A DNA stretch of 43,709 bases from Clostridiales bacterium (GCA_012728815.1 JAAYEI010000046.1:1-43709), one strand, 5' to 3'. Shown: positions 31,404 through 39,298, numbered from the stretch's first letter. Numbers and translations: made by a program. The notes: generated by a model not told the origin, from the sequence alone.

Positions 31404-32387
31404 TTACCACAGGTCATGCACCGGCTTGCGGATGTACTTGTCATACACCGCCTTGACCGCCTGCATCTGCTCGGGGGAGAGCGCGGGCTGGCCGCTGGCC
31501 TCCACGTTCTGGCGGATTTGCTCGGCCCGGCTGGCGCCAGTGATGACGCAGCTGACCTCGTCGCGCATCAGGATCCAGCGCAGGGCGGGCAGGGTAAGGC
31601 TGTCGCCGCCAAAGATGGCTTTCAGCTCCTCCACCGCCTTGAGCCCCAGCTCATAGTCTACGCCGGAGAAGGTTTCGCCCTTGTCAAAGGACTCGCCCTT
31701 GCGGTTGAAGAAGCGGTGGTCGTCCTTGCCAAAGACGGAATCCCGGGTGAACTTGCCCGTCAGCAAGCCGCTGGCCAGCGGCACCCGCACGATGATGGCC
31801 ACGCCGCGCTGCTTGGCCTGGGGGAAGAGCAGCTCATGGGGCCGCTGGCGGAACATGTTGTAAATCACCTGAATGGAGGCCAGGCCCTCATACTCCATGG
31901 CCTTCAGGCCCTCCTCCACCCGCTCCACGCTGACGCCGAAATGCTTGATTTTGCCCTCTTTTTTCAGCTTCTGCAGCGCCTCAAACACCTCCGGCTTGTA
32001 GAAGACGTCGGTGGGCGGGCAGTGCAGCTGGGTGAGGTCCAGGCAATCCACGTCAAGGCGCCTGAGGCTGTCCTCGGTGTACTTCACCACCGCCTGCGCG
32101 GTATAGCCCGCGGCCACATGCGGGTTGATCTGCCGGCCGCACTTGGTGGCCACAAAGACCTGGCCCTGCTTGCCCTTGAGGAAGCGGCCGATGCTTTTCT
32201 CGCTCTCCCCGCCGTTGTATACGTCCGCCGTGTCAAAGAAGTTGATGCCCATCTCAAAGGCAGCCTCCATGGTGGCCTGCGCGGTGCGCTCGTCATAGCC
32301 CGCGCCCCATTTGCCGCCCAGCTGCCAGGTGCCCAGGGAAATGTCCGACACCTGGACACCGGTCTTGCCAAAAGCCCGTTTGTTCAT
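31404..32387 (-). CDS. Aldo/keto reductase
   Basis: A 327-residue NADPH-type aldo/keto reductase in a TIM barrel. The catalytic tetrad is D52 and Y57 (FDTADVYNGGESE), K82 (ATKCGR) and H122 (LTQLHCPP). It is close to the oxidoreductases of sugar or aldehyde metabolism (Tas/YhdN-like). ATG at 32387 is chosen instead of an upstream ATG at 32459, because GAAAGGAC lies just before it. It follows the sugar ABC operon on the same strand but has its own promoter beyond a terminator. Specific substrate unknown. Confidence 0.9.
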   Translation of the reverse strand: MNKRAFGKTGVQVSDISLGTWQLGGKWGAGYDERTAQATMEAAFEMGINFFDTADVYNGGESEKSIGRFLKGKQGQVFVATKCGRQINPHVAAGYTAQAVVKYTEDSLRRLDVDCLDLTQLHCPPTDVFYKPEVFEALQKLKKEGKIKHFGVSVERVEEGLKAMEYEGLASIQVIYNMFRQRPHELLFPQAKQRGVAIIVRVPLASGLLTGKFTRDSVFGKDDHRFFNRKGESFDKGETFSGVDYELGLKAVEELKAIFGGDSLTLPALRWILMRDEVSCVITGASRAEQIRQNVEASGQPALSPEQMQAVKAVYDKYIRKPVHDLW

Positions 32388-32457
32388 CTCATGTCCTTTC
32401 CATGCCAGGGCGGTGCCGCGCGGGCGGCCCCGCCCCGCTATTGATGTTGTTGCCTCC

Positions 32458-32487
32458 ATTGTAGCAGGTCATGCCGCAAAAGTGAAA
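32458..32487 (-). promoter_or_regulatory. Possible promoter for the aldo/keto reductase
   Basis: On the minus strand TTTCAC (32487-32482) and TACAAT (32463-32458), 18 bases apart, about 64 bases before the ATG. Confidence 0.45.
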
Positions 32488-32507
32488 GCAGGAGTCATTC
32501 CGGACAG

Positions 32508-32533
32508 AAAAAACCACAGCGGCCGCGCTGTGG
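32508..32533 (-). terminator. Terminator after the first sugar ABC operon
   Basis: On the minus strand CCACAGCG (32533-32526), loop CGGC, CGCTGTGG (32521-32514), then a T6 run (32513-32508). Confidence 0.85.
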
Positions 32534-32550
32534 CCTGCTCAATGGAGGGC

Positions 32551-33390
32551 CTATCCTTTGACCGCGCCGGCGGCAACGCCCTTGGTAATCTGGTTTCTGA
32601 AGATAAAATAGAAGATAAGGATGGGGATGAGCGCCACCGTCAGCGAGGTGAACAGCTTGCCATAGTCCGAGCCCAGGGATCCCGCATAGCGGCCCACCGC
32701 GTAAGGCAGGGCCTTGTATTTCTCGCTGGAAATCATCAGGCTCATCAGGATGAACTCATTCCAGGTGCCTGTGAAGGTGATGATGGCCAGGGTGACGGAC
32801 ACCGGCGCACTCATGGGGAAGATAATGCGCGTAAAAATGCGGGTAAAACCCGCCCCGTCAATGCGGGCGGATTCCAGCAGCTCATTGTGGATGGATTTGA
32901 TGAAATCAGTGCACAGGTAGACGCCCATGGGCAGCCCAAGCGCGATGTAGGGAATGATGACCGCCAGGCGGGTGTCGTGCAGCCTGGCCGCGCTCACCAT
33001 CAAAAACAGTGGGATGAGGATGGACTGCAGCGTGAGCAGGATGCCCACGATGAACACACCGTACAGGTACTTGGTCATACGGCTGGGAATCTTGGCGAAG
33101 GCGTAGCCTGCCATATTGGAAAGGATGACCACCGCGGGCACGGTGATGGCGGAATAGACAACGCTGTTCCAGAAAAAGGTAAGGTATTTTCCCTGAACCA
33201 GAACAAAAGGGTAGTTGCCCGTGTACCACCTGGCCGGCAGGGAGAGCTTGTTGGTGGTCAGATAGGTTGTGCTGGTCTTGAAGGACTGCAGCACCAACCA
33301 CAGGATGGGGTACACCGTGAGCAGGGTGAATACAATCATCACCGTATAGATGACCACCTTTGTCAGGGATGACACATTGCGATTGTCCAT
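32551..33390 (-). CDS. Carbohydrate ABC transporter permease (MalG-like)
   Basis: A 279-residue inner permease of CUT1 carbohydrate importers. About six membrane helices, and the EAA loop reads ESARIDGAGFTRIFTRIIFP (about 176-195), the contact point for the ATPase. The C-terminus ends in VAAGAVKG, typical of MalG-type partners. The ATG at 33390 overlaps the stop of the upstream permease by one base. No ATP-binding gene is in the operon, so a shared MsmK/UgpC-type ATPase encoded elsewhere is likely. Confidence 0.92.
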   Translation of the reverse strand: MDNRNVSSLTKVVIYTVMIVFTLLTVYPILWLVLQSFKTSTTYLTTNKLSLPARWYTGNYPFVLVQGKYLTFFWNSVVYSAITVPAVVILSNMAGYAFAKIPSRMTKYLYGVFIVGILLTLQSILIPLFLMVSAARLHDTRLAVIIPYIALGLPMGVYLCTDFIKSIHNELLESARIDGAGFTRIFTRIIFPMSAPVSVTLAIITFTGTWNEFILMSLMISSEKYKALPYAVGRYAGSLGSDYGKLFTSLTVALIPILIFYFIFRNQITKGVAAGAVKG

Positions 33391-34292
33391 CAGTCCTCCT
33401 TGGTGCCAAAGGTGTGCCCCAGGCGACGCACGATAACGATCAACACAACTGAGATCAGCACCATCACGGTGGAGATGGCGTTGGCCAGCGGGTAATTGGG
33501 TGCGCCACGGAAGGCCGATTCATACATGTACAGCGACAGCACCCGTGTCTGGCCTGCCGGCCCGCCCCCGGTCATGGCGTATATCAAGTCAAAGGATTTC
33601 AAGGAACCCGAGATGGCCAGGATGGCCGTGGTGATGATGACACCGGAAAGCGCCGGCAGGCTGATGTGCCAGAGGATGCGGAACTCCTTGGCGCCGTCAA
33701 TGCGCGCCGCCTCGATGACTGCCGGGTCAATGCGCTGCAGGTTGGCCAGAAAGATGATCATGTAAAACCCAGTGAACATCCACAGTATCACAATCAGCAC
33801 CGGCACCATCGGGTTGGGGTTGAGGGTGAAGACAGCGGCCGGGTTGAAGAGGCGCTTCACCTCCATCAGCACAGAGTTGCGCCCGTAGATGATGGCATTG
33901 AACAGCACGCCAATGATGATGGCGGAGATAACATTGGGAAGATAAATCATGGTCTGGAAGAACTTGTTGCCGCGGCTGATCAGTTTGCGGGAAAGGATAT
34001 AGGCCAGGATAAACCCCAGGGGGATCTGTCCCAGCACGGACACCGCCACAATCAGCAGGTTGTTGCCCAGTGCCTGGTAGAAATGCCCCATGGGTTCGGT
34101 AAACATCCAGACATAGCTGCGAAAGCCCACAATCTGGATGTCGGGATTGCCAAAGATGGCGCCGCCATTGTAGTTGGTAAGCGACAGCAGGATGGAAAAG
34201 ATGGTGGGGAAGGCCACTACAGCCAGGTAAATCAGCAGCGCGGGCAGAACAAACACCGCGTAGGACAGCCTCTTTTCCCTTTGGATGGTCAT
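33390..34292 (-). CDS. Carbohydrate ABC transporter permease (MalF-like)
   Basis: A 300-residue partner permease with about six helices and an EAA loop EAARIDGAKEFRILWHISLP (about 191-210). The segment AMTGGGPAGQTRVLSLYMYE near 250-269 is standard for MalF/UgpA-type proteins. ATG at 34292 follows an AAAGGGGGCC ribosome site. A strong hairpin separates it from the upstream binding-protein gene, which would lower its expression relative to the binding protein. Confidence 0.92.
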   Translation of the reverse strand: MTIQREKRLSYAVFVLPALLIYLAVVAFPTIFSILLSLTNYNGGAIFGNPDIQIVGFRSYVWMFTEPMGHFYQALGNNLLIVAVSVLGQIPLGFILAYILSRKLISRGNKFFQTMIYLPNVISAIIIGVLFNAIIYGRNSVLMEVKRLFNPAAVFTLNPNPMVPVLIVILWMFTGFYMIIFLANLQRIDPAVIEAARIDGAKEFRILWHISLPALSGVIITTAILAISGSLKSFDLIYAMTGGGPAGQTRVLSLYMYESAFRGAPNYPLANAISTVMVLISVVLIVIVRRLGHTFGTKED

Positions 34293-34354
34293 ACCGGCCC
34301 CCTTTGTTGGCGGATTGAGGCGTCAAATCATGAGGTTCTCATGCTGACACATAG

Positions 34355-34388
34355 AACAAAAAGGGTGCCGGACACTTTGTCCGGCACC
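34355..34388 (-). terminator. Intercistronic hairpin between binding protein and permeases
   Basis: On the minus strand GGTGCCGGACA (34388-34378), loop AAG, TGTCCGGCACC (34374-34364), then CTTTTTG (to 34355). It likely ends most transcripts after the binding-protein gene or protects its 3' end. Confidence 0.8.
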
Positions 34389-34396
34389 TCAGGGCT

Positions 34397-35731
34397 TTAT
34401 TTTGAAGCGAGCCAGGCGTCAAAGGCAGCCTGCGCGTTCTGGGCTACTTCCTCAGGGGTGACGGTGCTCAGGCCCAGGGCCTGCAAGCCGTCGTTGATGG
34501 GGGTGTAGACCGGGCCTTCAAACACGGCGTCAATCACCACCGTGGCCTTGTCATACTCGCCCGCCAGGTTGGCAATCGCTACCTGCAGGGGCTCCAGGGC
34601 GAGGGAATCATAGTCGATATCCAGACGGGAGGGGGTGGGCAGGCCGCCGGTGGACAGCCTGTAGGTGAGCACCTCACGTCCAACCAGCCATTTTACCAGC
34701 TCCCAGGCCGCTTCCAGCCGGGGGCTGCCATCTTCCAGGGCGGCTGAGATGCCGTAGCCGGTTGCCAGCACGGCGGTGTCGGACTTGTTGATCTTTACGC
34801 CTTCCACGTCAATGTCCGGGAAAACGGTGATCAGGAAATTGGCCTGGCGCTCGGGCGCAATCAGCGCCTCGCCTGTTGACTGATCGGTGATGAAGGCGCC
34901 AGCACGCCAGTCGCCGTCAATGTAATAGGCGGCGGTGTTCGTGGCAAACAGGCCCGGGCCTTCACCGTAACCCACAGCCAGGGTGTTGGGGTTGATGACC
35001 TTGTCGTCATATATCTGCTTGATGAAGTTCAGCGCGGCCACAAACTCCGGATCAGTGAACTTGGCCTCGCCGTTGAGGATTTTTTGCTCCCAGCCCTCAC
35101 CGCCAAAGCGGCCGGCCACCATGGAGAACAGGCAGGACTGCATCACCCAGGTGTCTTGGTTGGCCATCAGCACGGTGTCATAGCCTTTTTCGGCCAGCAC
35201 CGGTACTTGGGCCACCAGCTCGCTGTACGTTTTGGCGGGCTCAAGACCGGCGTCCGCCAGCACTTCCAGGTTCACATAGAAGGCGTGGGAGGCCGTGACA
35301 CCGTTGGACAGGATGCCCAGATAACCGCCGCCTTGCTGGGCGGGATCCATCACCAGGGGGGTGTAGAATTCTGCCAGGCCGTCGCGCTCTACCAGCGGGC
35401 CCAAGTCCTTGAGCAGCTTCTTGGTATGCAGGGTGGTGCTGCGGCCGGAGGGCCAGGCATACATCACATCGGGCAGGTTGCCGGCCGCGGCGTAGGCTTC
35501 CGTGGCCTGGTGGAAGGGCTCGTTGAACTCGTTCTGGATGTCCAGCTTGATGTTGGGATGGGCCTCCTCAAAGGCCTTCCACACCACTTCACTTTCCTCG
35601 GCGGAGTTGGGGCTGGTCATGTCCAGGTAGTTGAGCACCCGCAGGGTGATCACTTCCTCCGCGGTGCCAATGGCCATCAGGCCCACCAGCATCACAAAGG
35701 CCAGCAACAGGGCAGACAAACGTTTTAGCAT
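34397..35731 (-). CDS. Extracellular solute-binding protein for carbohydrate import (family 1)
   Basis: A 444-residue periplasmic-type binding protein of the CUT1 group. The signal peptide (MLKRLSALLLAFVMLVGLM, cleavage near residue 23) lacks the lipobox Cys that monoderm lipoproteins use. The mature start VITLRVLNYLDMT, the NIKLDIQNEF region and the WPSGRSTT turn are typical. Substrate is probably a sugar or oligosaccharide; specificity not readable. ATG at 35731 is chosen for the AGGAGGT seven bases upstream. It opens the operon and has an operator-containing promoter. Confidence 0.9.
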   Translation of the reverse strand: MLKRLSALLLAFVMLVGLMAIGTAEEVITLRVLNYLDMTSPNSAEESEVVWKAFEEAHPNIKLDIQNEFNEPFHQATEAYAAAGNLPDVMYAWPSGRSTTLHTKKLLKDLGPLVERDGLAEFYTPLVMDPAQQGGGYLGILSNGVTASHAFYVNLEVLADAGLEPAKTYSELVAQVPVLAEKGYDTVLMANQDTWVMQSCLFSMVAGRFGGEGWEQKILNGEAKFTDPEFVAALNFIKQIYDDKVINPNTLAVGYGEGPGLFATNTAAYYIDGDWRAGAFITDQSTGEALIAPERQANFLITVFPDIDVEGVKINKSDTAVLATGYGISAALEDGSPRLEAAWELVKWLVGREVLTYRLSTGGLPTPSRLDIDYDSLALEPLQVAIANLAGEYDKATVVIDAVFEGPVYTPINDGLQALGLSTVTPEEVAQNAQAAFDAWLASK

Positions 35732-35771
35732 GGGTATACCTCCTATCAATTTTGGCCGTTTGGTTGGGGAC

Positions 35772-35800
35772 ATTATCCATCAAAAACGTTTTCGTGTCAA
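35772..35800 (-). promoter_or_regulatory. Promoter with LacI-type operator upstream of the first sugar ABC operon
   Basis: On the minus strand TTGACA (35800-35795) and GATAAT (35777-35772) are exactly 17 bases apart. The spacer contains the perfect palindrome AAAACGTTTT (35783-35792), resembling LacI/CcpA-family operators centred on CG. A repressor bound here would block polymerase. No lacI-type gene is in the window. Confidence 0.75.
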
Positions 35801-35896
35801 GAACATCCGGCGCGCGGCTCACAATAAATTTGCAAAGCGGGAGCCCCGTGGGGTAGGTGATGGCGGAGCAGAGAAAGCCGTGCCAGGGTGCCAAGG

Positions 35897-35939
35897 ACGT
35901 GCCCCAGGCGTGGCTGGTTTTCCTGGTCGCCTGGCACGT
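35897..35939. other. Inverted repeat between the ABC operon and the DUF1989 gene
   Basis: ACGTGCC at 35897-35903 and GGCACGT at 35933-35939, with an inner AGGCG/CGCCT pair, form a 43-base imperfect hairpin. There is no T run. A further GCGGGGT/ACCCCGC dyad sits at 35950-35987. They may help to end the DUF1989 transcript, or may be repeats. Confidence 0.45.
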
Positions 35940-35996
35940 GACGGGATGCCGCGGGGTTTCATCAGCCAGGCCTGCACCTGACCCCGCGAAACAAAG

Positions 35997-36599
35997 TCAG
36001 CGCCCCTGCGCCCCGGGAACATCGCTGATGGTCACCCCGATGGCGGTGCATTTGCCGGCGTTGCAGTCGCTCTCTGACACGCTGCAGGCGGCCAGGATGA
36101 CCCGCGCGTCCATCAGCGCGGCCAGCACGAAATAATCGCCGGGCTGGGACCGCGGCGGCATGACCCGGATGCTGCCGTCCGCCCCCACCACCGTGTGCAT
36201 GAACAGGTTGATGGGCCGGATGATGGGCAGCTTTTGGTCCAGGAAGGCGTTGATGTTGTCAAAGCAGTTGGGGTGGCCGGCGCCGTTCTGGTAGAAAAAA
36301 TCATACATCTCCGGTCGGCAGCAGGGGTGCAGCAGGTCGTGCCCGCCCACCGTGTCCGCCACCACCCGGAACATCGGGCGGTAACGGGTGGAATAGATGA
36401 TGTCGCCCGCCTTCAGCCACAGGGAAGCGTTGCAGTCCATGGTGACCCCGGGGGAGACAAACTCCTCCGTGTCACCGGATGCCACCGCGAAAAAGTCCGC
36501 CACCTGGCCCCCTTCCAGGTCGGTGATGGTGACCAGCTGCCCCTGCTTCACCTCGACTGCCTTCCCCTGGCAGGGCGCGATAAGGTCCTGCTGTGTCAT
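35997..36599 (-). CDS. DUF1989 family protein (urea carboxylase-associated)
   Basis: A 200-residue DUF1989 protein, a family tied to urea carboxylase/allophanate hydrolase systems in other bacteria. Typical features are VTITDLEGGQVADFFAVA (about 23-40), STRYRPMFRVVADTVGGHDLL (about 70-90) with CCRPEMYD, and GHPNCFDNINAFL. Several Cys and His residues suggest metal binding. No urea carboxylase, allophanate hydrolase or urea ABC genes are nearby. ATG at 36599 with GAAGGGAGA upstream. It lies divergent to the metal-ATPase operon. Confidence 0.82.
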   Translation of the reverse strand: MTQQDLIAPCQGKAVEVKQGQLVTITDLEGGQVADFFAVASGDTEEFVSPGVTMDCNASLWLKAGDIIYSTRYRPMFRVVADTVGGHDLLHPCCRPEMYDFFYQNGAGHPNCFDNINAFLDQKLPIIRPINLFMHTVVGADGSIRVMPPRSQPGDYFVLAALMDARVILAACSVSESDCNAGKCTAIGVTISDVPGAQGR

Positions 36600-36682
36600 G
36601 GGCGTCTCCCTTCTGCGTTGCGCGGCCCTTGGTCATCATCCTATCACGCGGGCTGTTTTTTCCCTGGCTTTCAAATGTTTTT

Positions 36683-36740
36683 GATTATTTTCATAATCTT
36701 GACTTGCATCAAAGCCTGTACCTGCTTCCGGGCTTATGAT
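36683..36740 (+). promoter_or_regulatory. Class II CRP/FNR-type promoter of the metal ATPase operon
   Basis: TTGAC at 36699-36703, four bases, ATCAA at 36708-36712 matches the FNR consensus TTGAT-N4-ATCAA with one mismatch. The -10 TATGAT is at 36735-36740, putting transcription start near 36747. The box centre (36705.5) is then at -41.5, the exact class II activator position, and there is no good -35. A second perfect dyad GATTAT-N4-ATAATC (36683-36698) lies just upstream, its centre 15 bases away. The identity of the regulator is inference. Confidence 0.6.
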
Positions 36741-36776
36741 GTGGCCATCAAGAAGGATTGGCAGGTGGCTTACATA

Positions 36777-37076
36777 ATGGAACAGAGCAGGTTTGAAGAG
36801 GTCAGGAAGGCCCACATGAAGACGCTCAAGCTGTACGTCCCGGTGGTGGAGCGGGTGCATGGCGCTCACCATCCGGAGTTTCATGAGGTGCGCCAGCTGT
36901 TTGACAGCATGGCGGCGAAAATCAGCGCCGGCGGCCGCAAGCGTCCCGAGCTTGCCGCCGAGTTTCAGCGGCTGCGTGAGGTGACCCACAACTACCAGGT
37001 GCCAGGGGATGTGTGCGAAAGCTATGAGGCCGTGTATACCATGCTCAGCGCGCTGGACCAGGCCTGGCACGCCTGA
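36777..37076 (+). CDS. Small His-rich protein encoded with the metal P-type ATPase
   Basis: A 99-residue soluble, mainly helical protein I do not assign to a named family. The central VVERVHGAHHPEFHEVRQLFD (split by Gly and Pro) has H at about 27, 30, 31 and 35, near Glu residues, and could bind a metal. The end VPGDVCESYEAVYTMLSALD holds the only Cys. It is the first gene of an operon with a P1B ATPase ten bases downstream and an HMA chaperone. Similar small proteins next to such ATPases are known to me in other Clostridia, without known function. ATG at 36777 has AGGTGG seven bases upstream. Confidence 0.6.
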   Translation: MEQSRFEEVRKAHMKTLKLYVPVVERVHGAHHPEFHEVRQLFDSMAAKISAGGRKRPELAAEFQRLREVTHNYQVPGDVCESYEAVYTMLSALDQAWHA

Positions 37077-37086
37077 GGAGGCTGGC

Positions 37087-38943
37087 ATGCAGCGGTTGAT
37101 TCTCAGAAACAAGCGGCCCATCACGCTCATCAGCGCCATCCTGGTCAGCGGGGCCTACACCAGCCATTACCTGCTGCACCAGGAGCCGGCCGCCCAGGTG
37201 ATGATGCTGATCGCTTCCGTCATCGGCGTGCTGCCCATCGCGCTGCAGGCCTACCAGGCCCTGCGGGTCAAGGTGGTCAGCATCGACGTGCTGGTCACCA
37301 TCGCGGTGGTGGGCGCGCTGATCATCGGCAACTACGAGGAGTCCGCCGTGGTGACCTTCCTCTTCCTGTTTGGCGACTACCTGGAGCTGCGCACCCTCAA
37401 CAAGACCCGCTCCGCGATCCGGGAATTGACCGAGATGGCGCCGGAAAGCGCCCTGAAAATGATGGAGGACGGCAGCTACCAGGAGGTGGACATTGACGAG
37501 GTGGATGTGGGGGACAGCCTGCGCGTGCTGACAGGGGCCAAGATTCCCGTGGATGGTCAGGTGGTGTCCGGCGAGGGCCATGTCAACGAGGCCAGCATCA
37601 CCGGGGAGGCGGTGCCCGTGGGCAAGCAGGCGGGCGACCAGGTTTTTGCCGGCACCATCCTGGACAACGGCACCCTGCACATCACGGCCGACCGCGTGGG
37701 GGAGGACACCACCTTTGGCCGCATCATCCAGCTGGTGGAGGAGGCGCAGGACGCCAAATCCGAGGCCGAGCGCTTCATCGACCGTTTCGCCAAGTGGTAC
37801 ACGCCCGCGGTGCTGGTGCTGGCCTTCATCGTGTGGCTGGTTTCCCGCAACATTGAGCTGGCCATCACCATCCTGGTGCTGGGCTGCCCGGGCGCCCTGG
37901 TGATTGGCGTGCCGGTGTCCAATGTGGCCGGCATCGGCAACGGCGCGCGCCAGGGCGTGCTGCTCAAGGGCAGCGAGGTCATCCACGACTTCAGCCGTGT
38001 GGACACCATGGTGTTTGACAAGACCGGCACCCTCACCATCGGCCATCCGGAGGTGGCCCAGATTAAGATGTATGGCGAGGATCAGGAGGAAACCCAATCG
38101 CTTCTCTATAGCGTGGAAAGCCAGAGCGACCACCCCCTGGCCCGCGCCATTGTGAAGCACCTGGCCGGCGCGGCCGCCCACGATGTGGAACAGACCGACG
38201 TGGTCAAGGGCGGCGGCATCCTGGCTCAGGTGAAGGGCAGGCGCGTGGCGGTGGGCAACATGGCGCTCATGCGGCAGGAGGGGGTCACCATGGATGAGCA
38301 GGCCCGTCAGGATGCCGCGGCCATGGAAAGGGCGGGGCATTCCATCGTGCTGACCGGCGTGGACGGCCAGCTGCGCGCCCTGGTGGGCATCCGCGACCAG
38401 CTGCGCCCCGGCGTGGGGGAGGACCTGGGGCGCCTCAGGCGCATGGGCGTCAAGAACCTGGTCTTGTTGTCAGGGGACAACCAGGGCACTGTGGACCTGG
38501 TGGCCAGCGAATTGGGGCTGACCCAAGCCCATGGCCACATGCTGCCGGAGGACAAGGCCGCCTACATCAAGGACCTGCAGCAGCAGGGGCACATCGTGGC
38601 CTTTGTGGGCGATGGGGTGAACGACAGCCCCTCCCTGGCCTTGGCGCAAATTGGTATCGCCATGGGCAGCGGCACCGATGTGGCCATTGAGACCAGCGAG
38701 GTTGTGCTCATGAACTCCGACTTTGGCCGCCTGCCCCACGCCCTGGGCCTGGCCCGTGCCACCGCGCGCAACATGCGGCAGAACATCGTGATTGCCGTCG
38801 GCGTGGTGCTGGTGCTGCTGTTCAGCCTCTTTTTTAGCTCCTGGATGAACATGTCCATCGGCATGCTGGTGCACGAGGCCAGCATCCTGGTGGTCATCCT
38901 CAACGGCATGCGCCTGCTGCGCTACAGACTCAGACCCCGCTGA
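37087..38943 (+). CDS. Heavy-metal P1B-type ATPase with CPG motif
   Basis: A 618-residue metal-transporting P-type ATPase. It has about eight helices, the actuator TGE (EASITGEAVPV, about 170-180), phosphorylated D311 in DKTGTLT, the HP motif SDHPLARAI, and GDGVNDSPSLALAQIGIAMG in the hinge. The metal-site helix reads LGCPGALVIG with C267, CPG instead of the common CPC or SPC. The last helix carries HEASILVVILNGMRLL. No N-terminal HMA domain; it is supplied by a separate gene 35 bases downstream. ATG at 37087 is set by AGGAGG just after the preceding stop. The metal is uncertain (zinc, cobalt, iron and copper are all possible). Confidence 0.9.
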   Translation: MQRLILRNKRPITLISAILVSGAYTSHYLLHQEPAAQVMMLIASVIGVLPIALQAYQALRVKVVSIDVLVTIAVVGALIIGNYEESAVVTFLFLFGDYLELRTLNKTRSAIRELTEMAPESALKMMEDGSYQEVDIDEVDVGDSLRVLTGAKIPVDGQVVSGEGHVNEASITGEAVPVGKQAGDQVFAGTILDNGTLHITADRVGEDTTFGRIIQLVEEAQDAKSEAERFIDRFAKWYTPAVLVLAFIVWLVSRNIELAITILVLGCPGALVIGVPVSNVAGIGNGARQGVLLKGSEVIHDFSRVDTMVFDKTGTLTIGHPEVAQIKMYGEDQEETQSLLYSVESQSDHPLARAIVKHLAGAAAHDVEQTDVVKGGGILAQVKGRRVAVGNMALMRQEGVTMDEQARQDAAAMERAGHSIVLTGVDGQLRALVGIRDQLRPGVGEDLGRLRRMGVKNLVLLSGDNQGTVDLVASELGLTQAHGHMLPEDKAAYIKDLQQQGHIVAFVGDGVNDSPSLALAQIGIAMGSGTDVAIETSEVVLMNSDFGRLPHALGLARATARNMRQNIVIAVGVVLVLLFSLFFSSWMNMSIGMLVHEASILVVILNGMRLLRYRLRPR

Positions 38944-38978
38944 TAACCCAAGACCATACAAGAAAAGGAGAAACCACC

Positions 38979-39212
38979 ATGAAACGCGCCACCATCCAGC
39001 TGGAAACCCTGACCTGCCCCTCCTGCATGACCAAGATTGAAGCCGCCCTGAAAGGCCTGGACGGCGTGAACAAGGACACGTTGAACGTTTCCTTCAGCTC
39101 CAGCCGCGCCCGGGTGGAGTTTGATGAGAGCAAGCTGGCCATTGAGACCATCACCAAGCGGATCAGCGACCTGGGCTATGAGGTGAAAAAGGCGCAGGTG
39201 AAGGACGCCTGA
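38979..39212 (+). CDS. HMA-domain metallochaperone
   Basis: A 77-residue single HMA domain with the ferredoxin-like fold and metal site CPSC (residues 13-16) in LTCPSCMTKIEAALKGL. CxxC binds soft metals such as Cu(I) or Zn(II). The mid region NVSFSSSRARVEFDESK gives the paired strands, and GYEVKKA ends it. It is the third gene of the ATPase operon and probably passes metal to or from the ATPase, or acts as its detached regulatory domain. AAGGAG lies before the ATG. Confidence 0.88.
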   Translation: MKRATIQLETLTCPSCMTKIEAALKGLDGVNKDTLNVSFSSSRARVEFDESKLAIETITKRISDLGYEVKKAQVKDA

Positions 39213-39247
39213 GCCTGCCCATCACCGCATACCGGGGTAACGTCAAG

Positions 39248-39285
39248 AAAGGCACCGGCGACAGCACGTCCGGCGCCTTTTCTGA
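39248..39285 (+). terminator. Terminator after the metal ATPase operon
   Basis: AAAGGC-A-CCGG at 39248-39258 pairs with CCGG-C-GCCTTT (one A-C mismatch), followed by TCTGATTT. Confidence 0.75.
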
Positions 39286-39298
39286 TTTAGTGTTCGGA

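Noticed and set aside
37045-38340. 431-codon minus-strand open frame
   Set aside because: Antisense of the P-type ATPase; His/Gly-rich product is the usual shadow of such genes.
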